DNA of 64,000 nt from Byssothecium circinans. Its lineage: Eukaryota > Ascomycota > Dothideomycetes > Pleosporales > Massarinaceae. The position numbers were made by a program, and so were the translations under genes. The notes below the pieces were generated by a model that was not told where the DNA came from, made no database searches, and worked only from the letters and a program-made list of their open reading frames with translations. The stretch is from NCBI GenBank assembly GCA_010015675.1, contig ML977001.1, positions 246,263 through 310,262 of the forward strand, in the 5' to 3' direction. Shown here in pieces: positions 9,811 to 21,213 of the stretch; position 1 is the stretch's first letter, and each line of letters starts with the position of its first letter.

Positions 9811-10248
9811 AATGGGAACAGCGACTAGATTTCGATATCAGTTGTGATGAAAGAGGAGTGAGCGATGGTTATAACTTGTAAGTATGTATGGATGTGGGCC
9901 TTCCGGAGGCACCGGTGAGAGCTAGCACTGCAGGCCCTCTCGCGAGGCCACTAAGCACCAGCAATTAATACCTTCAGAGGTACGGGAGGTGCTACAATGG
10001 ATATAGGGCCGGTGGTCAATACGCATGAATACGGCCAATACGGCCGATAGTATGTAAGGCTAGTAGCCGGACGAGTGCCGGCTTTCAATCCTCCGCGGGA
10101 CTCGCGTTGCCAAGAATGATTCTGAAACCTGAAAAGTGACCGGGTCACCGAGATGCCATTGTCTACGACTAGTGTAACAATGTAAGCGCATGAAAATTAC
10201 CCCAATTGATACCTCAGACTTGTACTGTACAACTCATTCCTAGTCTGA
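9811..10248. other. Intergenic, no gene seen
   Basis: About 440 bp between the SDR start and the 3' end of the aldo-keto reductase, both on the minus strand, so probably the SDR promoter. Nothing else recognised. Confidence 0.5.
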
Positions 10249-11203
10249 CTACCCGGTGGGCGAATTGTCCACAAGTTGCACAATCGAGCCACCGTTTGGA
10301 CCTCGATCAAGGCCATCCAGCTTCTCCATATCTTCGTCATCCAACTCAAAGCCGTAGACATCAGCATTACTGATAATCCGTTCCCTTTTATCGCTCTTTG
10401 GCAGGGGCACCCAACCATGCTGCAAACTCCAGCGGATGAGGATCTGGTTCGGCGGCCGCTTGTGCTTTTCAGAGATGCTAACGAGGGTCTTGTCATGCGC
10501 TTTCTGATTACGAACGAGCGGGCAGTAGGCTTCGATGACAATCATATTGTCTTCGCAGTAGTCGACAATCTCGGGCTGCTGGCACCATGGATGAAGCTGT
10601 GACCGTAAGTTTGGCGGTCTTGCGCTTTTATGCAACACGTACCTCGATCTGATTGACGACAGGCCAGAGCTTGCTAAACTTCTTGATCTCCTCAATGTGC
10701 CCGATGCCGTAATTGCTGACTCCGATATCCCTCACGAGTCCAGCGTCCCTTGCCTTCTCCAGCGCAAGCCACATGGCCCTCCTGGACATCGGACCACCGT
10801 TGGGACTGTGTATCAAGAACAAATCAACATAGCCGTCCTCGCGATCATCCAGTTTCTTCACACTTTCTTTAATTGTCTGGAGCGTCGTGTCGATATCCTT
10901 GCCTGGCGATAGTATCTTGGTGGTGATGAAGATCTCAGAACGAGGTATACCAGAGTCCCTAATAGCGCGGCCAACTGAGGCTTCGTTGGCGTAGTATTGT
11001 GCAGTGTCGATGTGACGGTAGCCTGCTTTCAGGGCGCATAAACATGACTTTACGCAGTCTGGGGGTTTCGATAAATAGACGCCGAAACCGAGCTGTGGCA
11101 TTCGGTACCCAGAGGTTGCCAATTTGAGACTAGATGAGATGCTGAGCGGGTGCTCAATGGTGGGTTCAGCGGACCATTTGTGCCCAAGAGCTGCTAAAGC
11201 CAT
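10249..11203 (-). CDS. Aldo-keto reductase
   Basis: Cytosolic NADPH-dependent carbonyl reductase of the AKR superfamily. Exons 11203..10643 and 10596..10249 encode 302 residues; the 46-nt intron has a GTACGT donor and CACAG acceptor and joins NQIE to LHPWCQQ, the standard AKR core. The catalytic tetrad is visible: Asp and Tyr in HIDTAQYYANE, Lys in FITTKI, His in LFLIHSPNGG. IGVSNYG and the cofactor region LPKSDKRERI follow the family pattern. The frame continues upstream to a GTG at 11254; the first ATG is 11203, giving about 34 residues before MPQLGFGVYL. The substrate cannot be told. Confidence 0.9.
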
Positions 11204-11720
11204 GACCAATCGAAAAGCTGCTGAGGATGAGGATGAAGGAAACAGAGGAGACACGGAAAGCGATGGACGTGTTGAGAAGAAAGAGCTGGGAGCATGGATT
11301 GCGCTATAAAAAGGGTGGTTTGCATTCCCTAGTCGTTACTTCTTTGCATGCCATTTCCCATTCTTCTGGTCGTGATGTCAGTGTTTGGTGGAGGAAGAGC
11401 TAGTTTGAGCTCAAAGTTACTGCAACACACCTTTCACTAACGGAGTTGCATATGGAAATGGAACAGCGAGCCTCTTGTTGTGCATATGAATGCACTGCAG
11501 AAAATAATAATTTATTTTCTGGAGATGCGCAGAACAACAGGAGAGTTGTTGGAAGTGATGGTATTGCCCCTTCAGCTCTTTGGATTCCGTGCCATCCCTG
11601 CAAGATGCACAGGTCCCGCCTTCACGTGTTGTGGCGTCAGCTCGAATTGGGCAATCAATCATTGCAACCCAACTTTTTCTTCAACCTCAAACTTTTCTAT
11701 TCGCTCGCCAGTTTTCCAAG
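11204..11720. other. Divergent intergenic region AKR / MRI1
   Basis: 517 bp separating two divergent start codons. The MRI1 frame stays open upstream to 11580, but the codon there is TTG and no ATG precedes 11721 in that frame. No other gene seen. Confidence 0.5.
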
Positions 11721-12945
11721 ATGGTACTCCAGGCCATCAAGTACTCCAGAGGTCAGCTAGAGATCCTGGATCAGCTGAAGCTCCCGCACCAGGAGGAGTA
11801 CAACCATGTCTACTCAAGCACCGATGCATGGCATGCAATTAAGGAAATGCGAACGCGAGGGGCACCTGCGATTGCCATAGTGGCAGCTTTGGCTCTGGCA
11901 GTCGAGTTAGTCAATATGAAGCTTCCTCCGGTTGCTGAAGAGGTACAAGTCTTCATCCTCGAAAAGCTGGACTATCTGGTGACGAGCCGACCAACTGCCG
12001 TCAATCTTGCTGATGCTGCCCGGAAGCTCAAGAAGACGACGGAAGAAGCAGCTGCCAAGCAAGGTGCAGATGGCGGCTCTGTCAGAGAGGCATATGTGGC
12101 GGCAGCGGAGAAGATGCTGGTTGACGATGTGAGCGACAATGAAAACATCGGTAAGCATGGTGCGGAGTGGATAGTGAAGAACACCGAGGCCGGGACGAAG
12201 GGCAAGGTCAGCATGGTGACGCATTGCAACACCGGGTGAGATATCTTTCAGACGCAGCGAGAGTCTACTAAACTGAATTAGGTCTCTTGCTACAGCAGGG
12301 TACGGCACAGCACTAGGTGTAATTAGGTCACTGCATGCTCAAGGGGCATTGAAGCACGCTTTCTGCACCGAGACCCGGCCTTACAATCAGGGCTCGCGGT
12401 TGACAGCTTTTGAGCTAGTCCATGACCATATACCCGCTACCCTGGTGACGGACTCGATGGCTGCTGCGCTTCTTCGGCTCAAAGGCGAGACCGAGAACAT
12501 TGCAGGCATAGTCGTCGGCGCGGACCGAGTGGCGGCGAACGGAGACACGGCGAACAAGATCGGGACCTACTCGTTGGCTATTCTCGCCAAGCATCACGGA
12601 GTCAAGTTTCTCGTCGCTGCACCGCGGACCACCATTGATCTCAGCACCAAGTCTGGAAACGACATCGTGATTGAGGAGCGACCCGGAAGAGAAGTTACCT
12701 TAGTCAAGGGACCCAGGCATGATGGCGCGACGCTGGATCTTGCCGTCGTCGAGACGGTGAGCATCGCTGCCAACGGCATTGGCGTCTGGAATCCTGCTTT
12801 TGATGTGACTCCCGCGGAATTGATTGATGGCATCATCACCGAGGTGGGCGTGGTAGAGAAGGATAGTGATGGCGTTTTCCACTTGCAACACGTCTTCGAG
12901 GTGGACGGCGTCAAGGGAAAGCCATCGACGATTGGAGGTATCTAG
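11721..12945 (+). CDS. MRI1: Methylthioribose-1-phosphate isomerase
   Basis: Enzyme of the methionine salvage pathway, converting 5-methylthioribose-1-phosphate to 5-methylthioribulose-1-phosphate in the cytosol; it belongs to the eIF2B-alpha-like fold. Exons 11721..12235 and 12282..12945 (46-nt intron) give 392 residues, standard length. Family signatures are [19 protein letters not shown] at the start, [11 protein letters not shown], the catalytic-cysteine motif THCNTG directly before the intron, [14 protein letters not shown], and the catalytic-aspartate region [20 protein letters not shown]. The C-terminus has [12 protein letters not shown]. The only other salvage or methionine candidate would have to lie outside this window. 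Confidence 0.96.
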
Positions 12946-13125
12946 ACGAGTCTGGGATGCAGATTCTCCCTCAAAATACGCCTCTAATGACAATATACCC
13001 TCATGTAGATGTCGTAAGCCTTCTCATAGCCCAAACGCCGGTCTTGTAGCCTTCTAAATGCCCTTCTTAATGATCGTGTGCTGTGATGTTCGCGGGTCGG
13101 TTGTCGTTGCAGGGGGGCAGAGGCA

Positions 13126-13426
13126 TCATGAGGCGCTCTTGCCTGTGTCGCTCGAGGAAGGCGTCTCTGCTGACGTCTCCGGCCGAGCTTTCAGATTCTT
13201 TTCATCTTCGTCTGCCTTTGCTAACAATTCTTCGATTTTCTTCTCTAGCGAGTCGAGGTGGTTCTCCAGAGCTGCCGCAGCGCGTTCCCCTCGAGCAAGC
13301 TCTTGGAAGGCCTGCGCAACTGTGAGCACGGATTCGGCGTGAGAGAGGCGGGCCAATTACCTTTGCAAAGTCAGGCTCGGCGTGAGTGTCGCTGCTGTCG
13401 CCGTTCTGTTCGCTCGCCATCGCCAT
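13126..13426 (-). CDS. Small coiled-coil protein, function unknown
   Basis: Two short exons, 13426..13361 and 13311..13126, join in frame across a 49-nt intron (GTAATT...GCGCAG) into an 83-residue acidic protein. A polar N-terminus is followed by DFAKAFQELARGERAAAA, then a heptad-like stretch (LENHLDSLEKKIEELLAKA) that should form a coiled coil, and a Ser/Thr/Glu tail. I do not recognise the family with confidence; small conserved fungal proteins of this shape exist. The splice is supported because it joins two frames into one amphipathic helix. There are two nearby ATGs (13426 and 13420); the first is used. It lies head to head with PAN1. Confidence 0.6.
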
Positions 13427-13677
13427 GGTGGGTTGGTGGTTGTGGTTGAGGGAAGCTTAAGCCAACTGGATGACGAGCATGGATTGGAAGCTGTATCACG
13501 CTAAACACCCACACGTACCCTCCACCGTCTGCGCCCAACCCAACACGACTTACGACACCTTGCCCATTCACCCAGCTCCTTGTCTCTTCTCCGCACATTC
13601 CTACTCCTACCCACTCCCTCGCGACTGATGCGCATCGCCTGAACTCGAGCAGCAACCCCGCGAACACCGCGTCCACC
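13427..13677. promoter_or_regulatory. Divergent spacer between small coiled-coil gene and PAN1
   Basis: 251 bp between two divergent start codons, rich in C and T on the plus strand ahead of PAN1, as in many fungal promoters. Shared control is inferred from distance only. Confidence 0.4.
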
Positions 13678-16600
13678 ATGTTCTCTGGGTCCAACTCGTA
13701 CTTAGGGGGCGGCAACAGCGCCCGACCGGGGCAGCCTCAGTATGGCCAGCAGCAGCAATCGTTCGGCCAGCAGCCCGGCGGCTTTCAGGGAGGATTGGGT
13801 CCTCAGCCGACTGGATTTGGTGGAGGCCCTTTGCAGCCTCAATTTACTGCTTTCCCGGGGCAGCCGCAGCCGCAGCCGCAAAACAACTTCCAGCAGCCAC
13901 AGCAACAGCAGCAGCAGCAACAACCCCAATTCACAGGCTATCCGGGCCAGCAAGGCCAGTCGTTCCAGCAAGCTCCGCAGCAGCAGCCCTTCCAGACGGG
14001 CGCCCCTCCTCAGCATCCGCAGCCACCTCCGCAGCCCCAGCGACCACAGCCCACGGGCATGACCTCGTCGCAAATGGCAGACTCGTTCAGAGGCCCAGGC
14101 TCGTCTCAAATTCCGCCTCCCCCGCCCGCCAAATCGAGCAAGATTCCGAACATCAGACTCTCCTTCATAACTGCGACGGACCAGGCCAAGTTCGAGCAGC
14201 TGTTCAAGTCAGCAGTGGGCAATGCGCAGGCCATGTCAGGAGACCAAGCGCGGGACATTCTTATGCGGTCGAAGCTGCCAGGGGATGCTTTGGGCCATAT
14301 CTGGTAGGGCCTACCTATGCTACAAGCAGACGAAAGCTAACTTACTTAGGACTTTGGCAGACACTACCAAATCTGGTCAACTCCTCTTCCCCGAATTCGC
14401 CCTCGCCATGTACCTGTGCAACTTGAAAATGACCGGCAAGGACATGCCTAATAGCCTCCCCGAACGCATCAGGAATGAAGTATCGAGCATGGTCGATATC
14501 ATCTCCTTTGGTGTGGTCGACGAGCAGCCAAGCCGTCCACCACCTGCGAGCAATGCACCGAGGTTTGACGAGCCAATAAATCAAAGCTCACAGAATGTCC
14601 CTAGTATTCAGCAGCCGCAACCTCAGCAATCTAACAGTGCACTACTGTCTTCTCTGGCATCTCAGCCCACGGGATTTGGCCAAATGGGTCTGCAACCTCA
14701 GCCTACAGGATTCGGACAGGCTCCGGGAGTTTATAATGGCCCTCGACCTCCTATGCCGCCGATGCCTACAGGTTTCGGCAACTCGGGTGGTCTACAGCCC
14801 AACCCGACTGGATTTGCACCATTGAATGCGCAGCCCACAGGAGTGGCAGGTCAATGGGGGCTAGTGAACACTCCTGCCACAGGTCTCCCTAATATCGAGG
14901 CTCTTGCTCAGCGCATGTTGCCACAGACAGGTCGGGATGGTGGTAATTTCACTACCGCTGGACTCAGCGGAAACGCAACTATTCCATGGGCCATCACGAA
15001 GGGTGAAAAGAAAATCTACGACGATACATTCAAGGCTTGGGATGGGCTGAGCAAGGGCTACATTAGTGGTGAGCAGGCGCTCGAGATATTCGGCCAGAGT
15101 GGACTTGCAAAACCTGATCTTGAACGCATTTGGACACTCGCCGACTCCGCTGACCGTGGCCGTCTGAACTTGGATGAATTTGCTGTTGCAATGCATCTCA
15201 TCTACCGTAAGTTGAATGGATATCCGGTGCCAAATCGCTTGCCTGCGGAGCTGATTCCCCCATCCACACGCAATCTCAACGCTTCTATTGGCGCGATGAA
15301 GTCGCTGCTGTCGCGTGATGCGGAAGACCGAAAGAATTCCGGTGCTTTCTTGCAGCCTCAGCGAACGGGTGTTAGCTACCTCAAGTCGCACTCTTTCCGT
15401 TCTGGAAGCCCAGCAGCTGGCGGTCGTAAAGACGCCACCGTCTTCCGTAACAACGACGACAATGCTGGCTATCGCTCCAGTGCACGGCATCGCGTTGGGG
15501 CGGGTGGACGCTCACCTTCTCCAGCATCAACCACTGGTTCTTCCCGTTCAGATGAATTGTCCATAGATCAGCTCAAGAAGATGGTCCGAGAGAAGCAGAT
15601 TCTCTTGGATGCTATTGACACTCGCGACGAAAATGCTGCTGACGAGGACGACGCTTTGGACCATAGGGACAGGCGAGAAGCAGACGATTTGTACCGCCGC
15701 ATTCGCAGGATACAAGAAGACATCGATGCTCACCCACAAGCATCGCTTAGAGGGAACGACTCGGATGCGGAACGTCGTGCTCTGAAGCGCCAACTCCAAA
15801 ACTTGACGGACCGCCTACCTGAGCTAGCTTCCAATGTTCGCCGGACAGAGCGCGAAATTGCTGATGCTCAGCTTGAGCTGTTTAGACTCAAAGACGCCAA
15901 AGCCTTTCCGGGGTCTGCATCATCTATCGTTGGTACAGGTCCGGGCGGGTCTATTACCGAGTCCGATAAGCTGAAAGCTCGCGCCAAAGCTATGATGCAG
16001 GCGCGCTCTGCTGCTCTTACCGGCAAGCCTGCACCAGCTTCTGGTGATACAGGCGCGGCTGCAGAACGCCTCGAGAAGGAAACATCTCGAATTCGCTCCG
16101 AGCGCGAGAACAACGAACACATGATCCGTGACGTAGAGGACAGTGTCAGAGAGTACACGAAAGGACTAGAAGCAAGCCTGAAAGAAGGTGGCCATGATAG
16201 CACTAGCGAACACGAGCGGCGCAGATGGGAGGATGGTTTGGGCGTGGAAGATGAAGTGAAGGACTTCATCTTCGATATCCAGCGGAGTAGCCGATCGGCT
16301 CGCATTCGAAAGGAGGATACCCCTCGCGGCGACCGATACCAAGCGTCGTCTCGTGCAGAGGAGATTAAGCGTCCAGCCTCGGCTGCCAGGTACGAAAGTC
16401 CAGCTCGTGGCGTCGAGCCTACTCCTCGTCCATCTTCAACTGCTCCGGGAGGCGGAACGTACTCTTCCTACAAGACTCCGGAGGAGCGCGCGGCGTTCAT
16501 CAAACAACAGGCTGAGGCACGCATGGCCGAACGTCTGGCCGCTCTTGGTCTACGCCCACCGGTCAAGGGAGCCGAGACTGCACAACAACGTCAGGAGAGG

Positions 16601-18031
16601 GAAAAGAAGGAGATGGAGGAGAAGCGTCGTCAAGCTGAAGAGGAGGACGCCCGTCGCGAGGAAGAGAGGCAAAAACGCCTGAACGAGGAGTCTGCCGCTC
16701 CCCCTGCGCCGACGAAAGCCAGCGGCAAGAAGCCGCCTCCTCCACCAGCTTCGAGGAAGAACAAGGATGTCGCCCAGCATGACGCCAAACAGGCTGAAGC
16801 TGAAGCTAAGAGAGCCGAGAATGAAATTGCTGAGAAGGCCCTTCGCGAACAGCAAGAGGCTCAAGCGGCAGAGCGAGAGCGTCTAGAGTAAGTATCATCA
16901 CGAAGCTACTTTCAACGTGAAACTAATGTCATGTCTAGGGAAGAAGAGCGACAACAACAGGAAGAGATTGCTAAAAGCGAAGAAGAGGCACAAGCTAGGG
17001 TGCGTGCTTTGGAAGAACAGGTCCGACAAGGCAAAATCCAGAAGCAAGAAGCAAAGAAGCGCAAGGAAGCTGCCAGGACCGAGGCGAAAGATAGAGAAGC
17101 GAAGCTCGCTGCAGAACGCGCAAGGATTGAGGCTATCCGTGAGCAGGAGCGACGACTCCAGCTGCAACTGGAAAGTCTCGACGACGAGGACTCATCCTCG
17201 GACGATGAAGGTCCACAGAACATTACTCCGCAGGGTACAACGCCTACGGCTAGCCAGGAGCTACCGCAAGAAACCGCTCCAGCAGCACCTCCACCTCCGC
17301 CGCCAATGCCTCAAGCTGCTCCACCACTCCCCCATCAGGCCAGCACACCGCCATCATCCATGGCAAGCCCTCCAGCTTCTTCTCTCACTAGCCCTCACCC
17401 TGGCTTTGGCGACACCGAGACAAAGAATCCGTTCCTCAAGAAAATGGCCATGTCCAACCAGGAGAATCAGGCAATCGCAACACCTCCGCCGCCACCGAGC
17501 ACCACCAGCGAGGTGTCTACGAATCCATTCCATCGCCTCACGCAGGAGAATGCCAATAAGGCTCCTTCATTCAGCGAACCGTCTGCTCCCCCCGCGCGGA
17601 TGCGAGGCAGACAAGAAGAGGATGATTGGTCAGTCGTTGATTCAGACGACTCGTCTTCGGATGAAGACGATGCTCCTCAGGGCGGTGCTAAACAGCTAGC
17701 CTCACTTTTGTTCGGAAACATGGCTCCTCCACGCCCACTCTCCGCCATGGATAACAAGAGCCCTCGCGCTGAGAGTCCCGCGGTATCTTCACCACCTACC
17801 GGGATCCCACCGCCTCCGCCGATGCCCACAAGTGGTGCACCACCTCCCCCTCCAGGTCCCCCACCACCACCTGCCGGAGGCCCTCCTCCCCCTCCCCCAA
17901 TGCCTGCAGGCCCGCCTGCTGGAGCAGCTGATCGTGGCGCTTTGTTGAGCCAAATCCAGTCGGGCAGGGGTTTGAGGAAGGTTGAGACCAAGGACCGGAG
18001 CACAGCTTCAACTGCTGGTAGGGTGTTGTAG
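13678..18031 (+). CDS. PAN1: Actin cytoskeleton-regulatory protein PAN1
   Basis: Scaffold of the endocytic coat that binds NPF-motif cargo adaptors and activates Arp2/3 at cortical actin patches. Exons 13678..14303, 14350..16887 and 16939..18031 give 1418 residues, the usual Pan1 size. Order: a Gln/Pro-rich N-terminus; EH domain 1 (~165-255) split by intron 1 within HIWTLADTT; a region rich in PTG motifs; EH domain 2 (~424-514, with [14 protein letters not shown]); central coiled coils; a long charged Glu/Arg/Lys helix; then a proline-rich tail with poly-Pro runs and a C-terminal WH2-like motif [14 protein letters not shown]. Several LxxQxTG-type motifs ([35 protein letters not shown]) match the consensus of the Prk1/Ark1 kinases that release Pan1 in yeast. 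Confidence 0.96.
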
Positions 18032-18663
18032 AGTAAATGCTTTTGTTAGGCAAATTTAGGATTGGATGTACCATTAGGCTCGTGAATAGATTGCTTTAGT
18101 GATGCCATATTTGATTCCAGACCTTCGCTCTTACACACATTGATGATTGCATCTGTGACAAAGCAGTGAAGTTAGTGAAGGCCGAAGTAGACGGGATTTT
18201 TGCGAGTCCTCTTGTCGAGTGGTGGATTGATTCGAGCTCCATGTAAATTTGAATGACAAGGTGAGGGTCATTTACAGAGCTTTGCCGGTATCAAACACTT
18301 GTAGATTGCGTGAATTGTGGTCGAGGTGAAGCTAAGATAAGCTATTCCTAATTGCGGGAGCGGCAGGTGTCCCCGGAGAGGTGAGCGATCGTGGACCGTG
18401 CACAAAGAATTGCGCGCCGAAGTGGACTTTCACGTCTGCCCTCTCTGCTGCCTTCCACCTTCTCTTTCTCCTCCCTCAACCCCCCACCACTCGCTCCCGC
18501 CCTCGCCCTCGCCCTCGCCCATCCCCTCTTTAATCCTCCCCCAATCCGTCTTCTTCACTCGACTCTACGATCGACGCTGCCCGTTGTGAACCATATTATT
18601 ACCACATTCATATAGCAACACCAACCCTCGTCGAACGAGAAAAACCATTTAATAAGAATCATC
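18032..18663. other. Intergenic, pyrimidine-rich RPB11 promoter
   Basis: About 630 bp. The last 200 bp before RPB11 are strongly C/T-rich with a short CCCTCG-type tandem run near 18497-18520. No gene seen. Confidence 0.5.
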
Positions 18664-19562
18664 ATGAACGCGCCAGACAGGTACGTCAAAACTCCCGCTA
18701 AGGCTTGTTGTGTGCAGTTCGGTAGTCCCACGATGAGCTGTCCATATCTGTCCCCCCAACTGCGCGCGCATACGACAAACGACAAACGCCTCACGCATCA
18801 ACATCACGACTCCGCCGACCTCTGCCAAAGCGCCTCGCTTTGCTAGCCCGCAAAAAACCCTGCGCACGGTCCGCAGCAATCGCCCGCACCCGCTACAAAA
18901 TGCGCCTCCATACACGGTGCTCACCACGTATAACTCGCTGCTCGCAACGCAAGTCGACCACTGCCTCTACCTTCACGATACATAGCTGTCGCCGCCGCCG
19001 CTACCGCCGCATCTGCAACCGCCAATATGCCGAACAAGATTGGACAGCTCATCGAGGACAACCCGAACTGCACTCAACGCGACCACATGAAGGGCAACTT
19101 TCGCATTGGATACAAACCTGACGATGTGCCTAACAGGTTCGAGCTCTTCGTGCTTGACGATAACCAGAAAAAGATTGAGACCAAGGAGGAGACGCGTACG
19201 TGACACCTCCCCGCACCCCGCACCCACTCCACTAACAGCCATGCGCAGAGGTTCCGAACACGACCGTCTTCACCTTTAACAAGGAAGACCACACGCTCGG
19301 CAACATGCTTTCGCAGCGCCTCCTCACGTACCCCAACGTCATCTTCTCCGCATACAAGGTGCCCCACCCGCTCTTCGCCACGTTCGAGCTGCGCGTCTCG
19401 ACCGACGGCACCATCACCCCCAAGGAGGCCGTGACCAAGTGTTGCGCCGACATCATCAAGGACCTAGAAGTCCTGAACCGCAGCTTCCAGACCGAGTGGT
19501 TGGGCAAGCGTATCGTCAGCGAGGGCGATGCCGAGCGCGCCGCGCGTGAACAGGCCTTTTAG
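18664..19562 (+). CDS. RPB11: RNA polymerase II subunit RPB11
   Basis: Alpha-like small subunit that pairs with Rpb3 in the Pol II core. Exons 18664..18680, 19137..19195 and 19249..19562 give 129 residues (yeast 120). The tiny first exon encodes MNAPDR and joins FELF across the splice, the conserved Rpb11 N-terminus. NKEDHTLGNMLSQRLL, AYKVPHPLFATFELRVSTDG and NRSFQTEW follow. Intron 1 is unusually long for this window (456 nt) and has a good GTACGT donor and CTGAC branch site. An open frame with an ATG at 19027 runs in phase into exon 2, so an alternative start inside intron 1 is possible. Intron 2 is 53 nt. Confidence 0.94.
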
Positions 19563-21213
19563 GTTTGTCACAGGATGATGGTCAAGGAGGGCGCACAAGG
19601 TGGTAAATGAGACAAAGGAAATGCATGCATATACGGTGTTTAGGCTTTGGCGGTACAATGGCTTCGGCTCGGTCTTTTGAGAGGGTTTGAAAGCATGGCG
19701 CACGGGTACGGATAGGCTGTATTATATGCCTACCTCTTTTTGTGCACACCGCATCTACGGACGGAAAGGTGTTGCTAAGTCTCAATATATCATGAAATGT
19801 TCAGAATTATGCGTTGCCCTATACTGGTGTAAGTGAACGTGTCGTAATATATCAAAGGCTCGGTTTGAGATTTAGAGTGCTTAGAGGGTGGGGTTTGTTG
19901 ACGATGTTGACGACGCAAGTCGGATTTCTTGGACATCATAATACATGCAGGTGCTGAGTTAACGTAATAATCCGGAGCGGAGCTCTCTTCCTTTTACTTC
20001 CCCACCCTCAATCTCCCTTACTTCCTGGCTCGCTCTCATCCGTCTGTTTCCACGACCAACATTCATGCTCCGCAAGGTCGCAAGGCGCGATTTGGGGTTC
20101 TTCTTACACAACTTCCTCCGGAACGGACGGGGAGAGGAGACGCACAGAATCCGTCTACCTCTTCGTCTCCGTCTCCTCCCATCCTTCTCTTTTTAAGGCA
20201 AGCCTGTCTCGACCCATGCACAGATATTGCTGGTATCTCTTGCAGTGACAATTTCTGGGCAAATCTAGCGGGGGACGTGGAAGGTTGAAGAGATACGATG
20301 GTTCAGGGGGATGTTGTAGTAGCGGGGTAGGGAGAGGTTGGTTGTTATGGATGAAGGTGAGGGTTTAGTCTGGGCGGGGGGCGGGGAGGGAGTTGACGGT
20401 GAACGGGAGCAGTCTTCAATGACGGTGCTAACAGGCCTGTGTGTGCGATCGTGATGGAGGAGTTGGCGGCTTTTCTCACTTTGTTCAACTTTATCACATG
20501 AGTGCTACCACGCCCGGCGATAGTAAAGGGAGGGATTGGCATGCGGGTAGTGTGGGGTATGGTCTGTGCATAAGCTGCCGTCTTTTTATTAGAAGATAGA
20601 ACTCATCGACGACATGTCTCCTTCGTCCCATCTCACTTCGACGCATTTTCGCCAGCAAGCATCGAAATGCGCCAGAAGAGATTGCAGCTTGTGCGGCCAC
20701 ACCATGGGGTAAAGCAATGACGGTCCGGCCAGAAATCGAAATGGGGGACTCAGTTCCAGCTGCGGTACGCCATGTCGACGCCAGCGATAGCAACGATAAT
20801 CCCAAGAAGCTATGGGGTGAGGGAAGTACTTAATATATGAACTAATGGTTCATTCTTGCATGGATTACTCAGATTTGTACTGTACGCATGCATACGCATC
20901 TCCAAAGTGAAATGTCCAGGTGAGGGGAATTTCACGTGCGCGTACAATCTCGCGGCCCTCGCCTGCATCTTTTTGTTCACTTTCTTCTATCTCCCTTTGT
21001 CATTGCTGCTGTCTACTTCCCATCTTGTGTGCGATTGTTCAGCCCATCGCGAGGACCGTGCTGTCATTGTTTGCTGCGCAACTGGGTGCAGCGCGTCTCC
21101 TTGACAACAACAAAATCTCGCGATTTCGATACGTCCCTGGATACCGCGCCCGCGATAACCCCCACCTACACGAGGCTGCGCGCCTCTCTACCGTACTTCC
21201 AACACGCGCAGTC
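19563..21213. other. Intergenic, no gene seen
   Basis: About 1.65 kb. Small frames occur on both strands, without recognisable domains. The frame of the next gene is open back to 20920, but no in-frame ATG occurs before 21214, so this part is promoter or 5' UTR. Confidence 0.5.

Noticed and set aside
11580..11720. 48-residue N-terminal extension of MRI1
   Set aside because: The frame begins with TTG, and the family start [11 protein letters not shown] is at 11721.
20920..21213. Upstream extension of the lysine-rich protein
   Set aside because: The open frame starts with GTG and contains no ATG until 21214; the extension is hydrophobic and unlike the rest.
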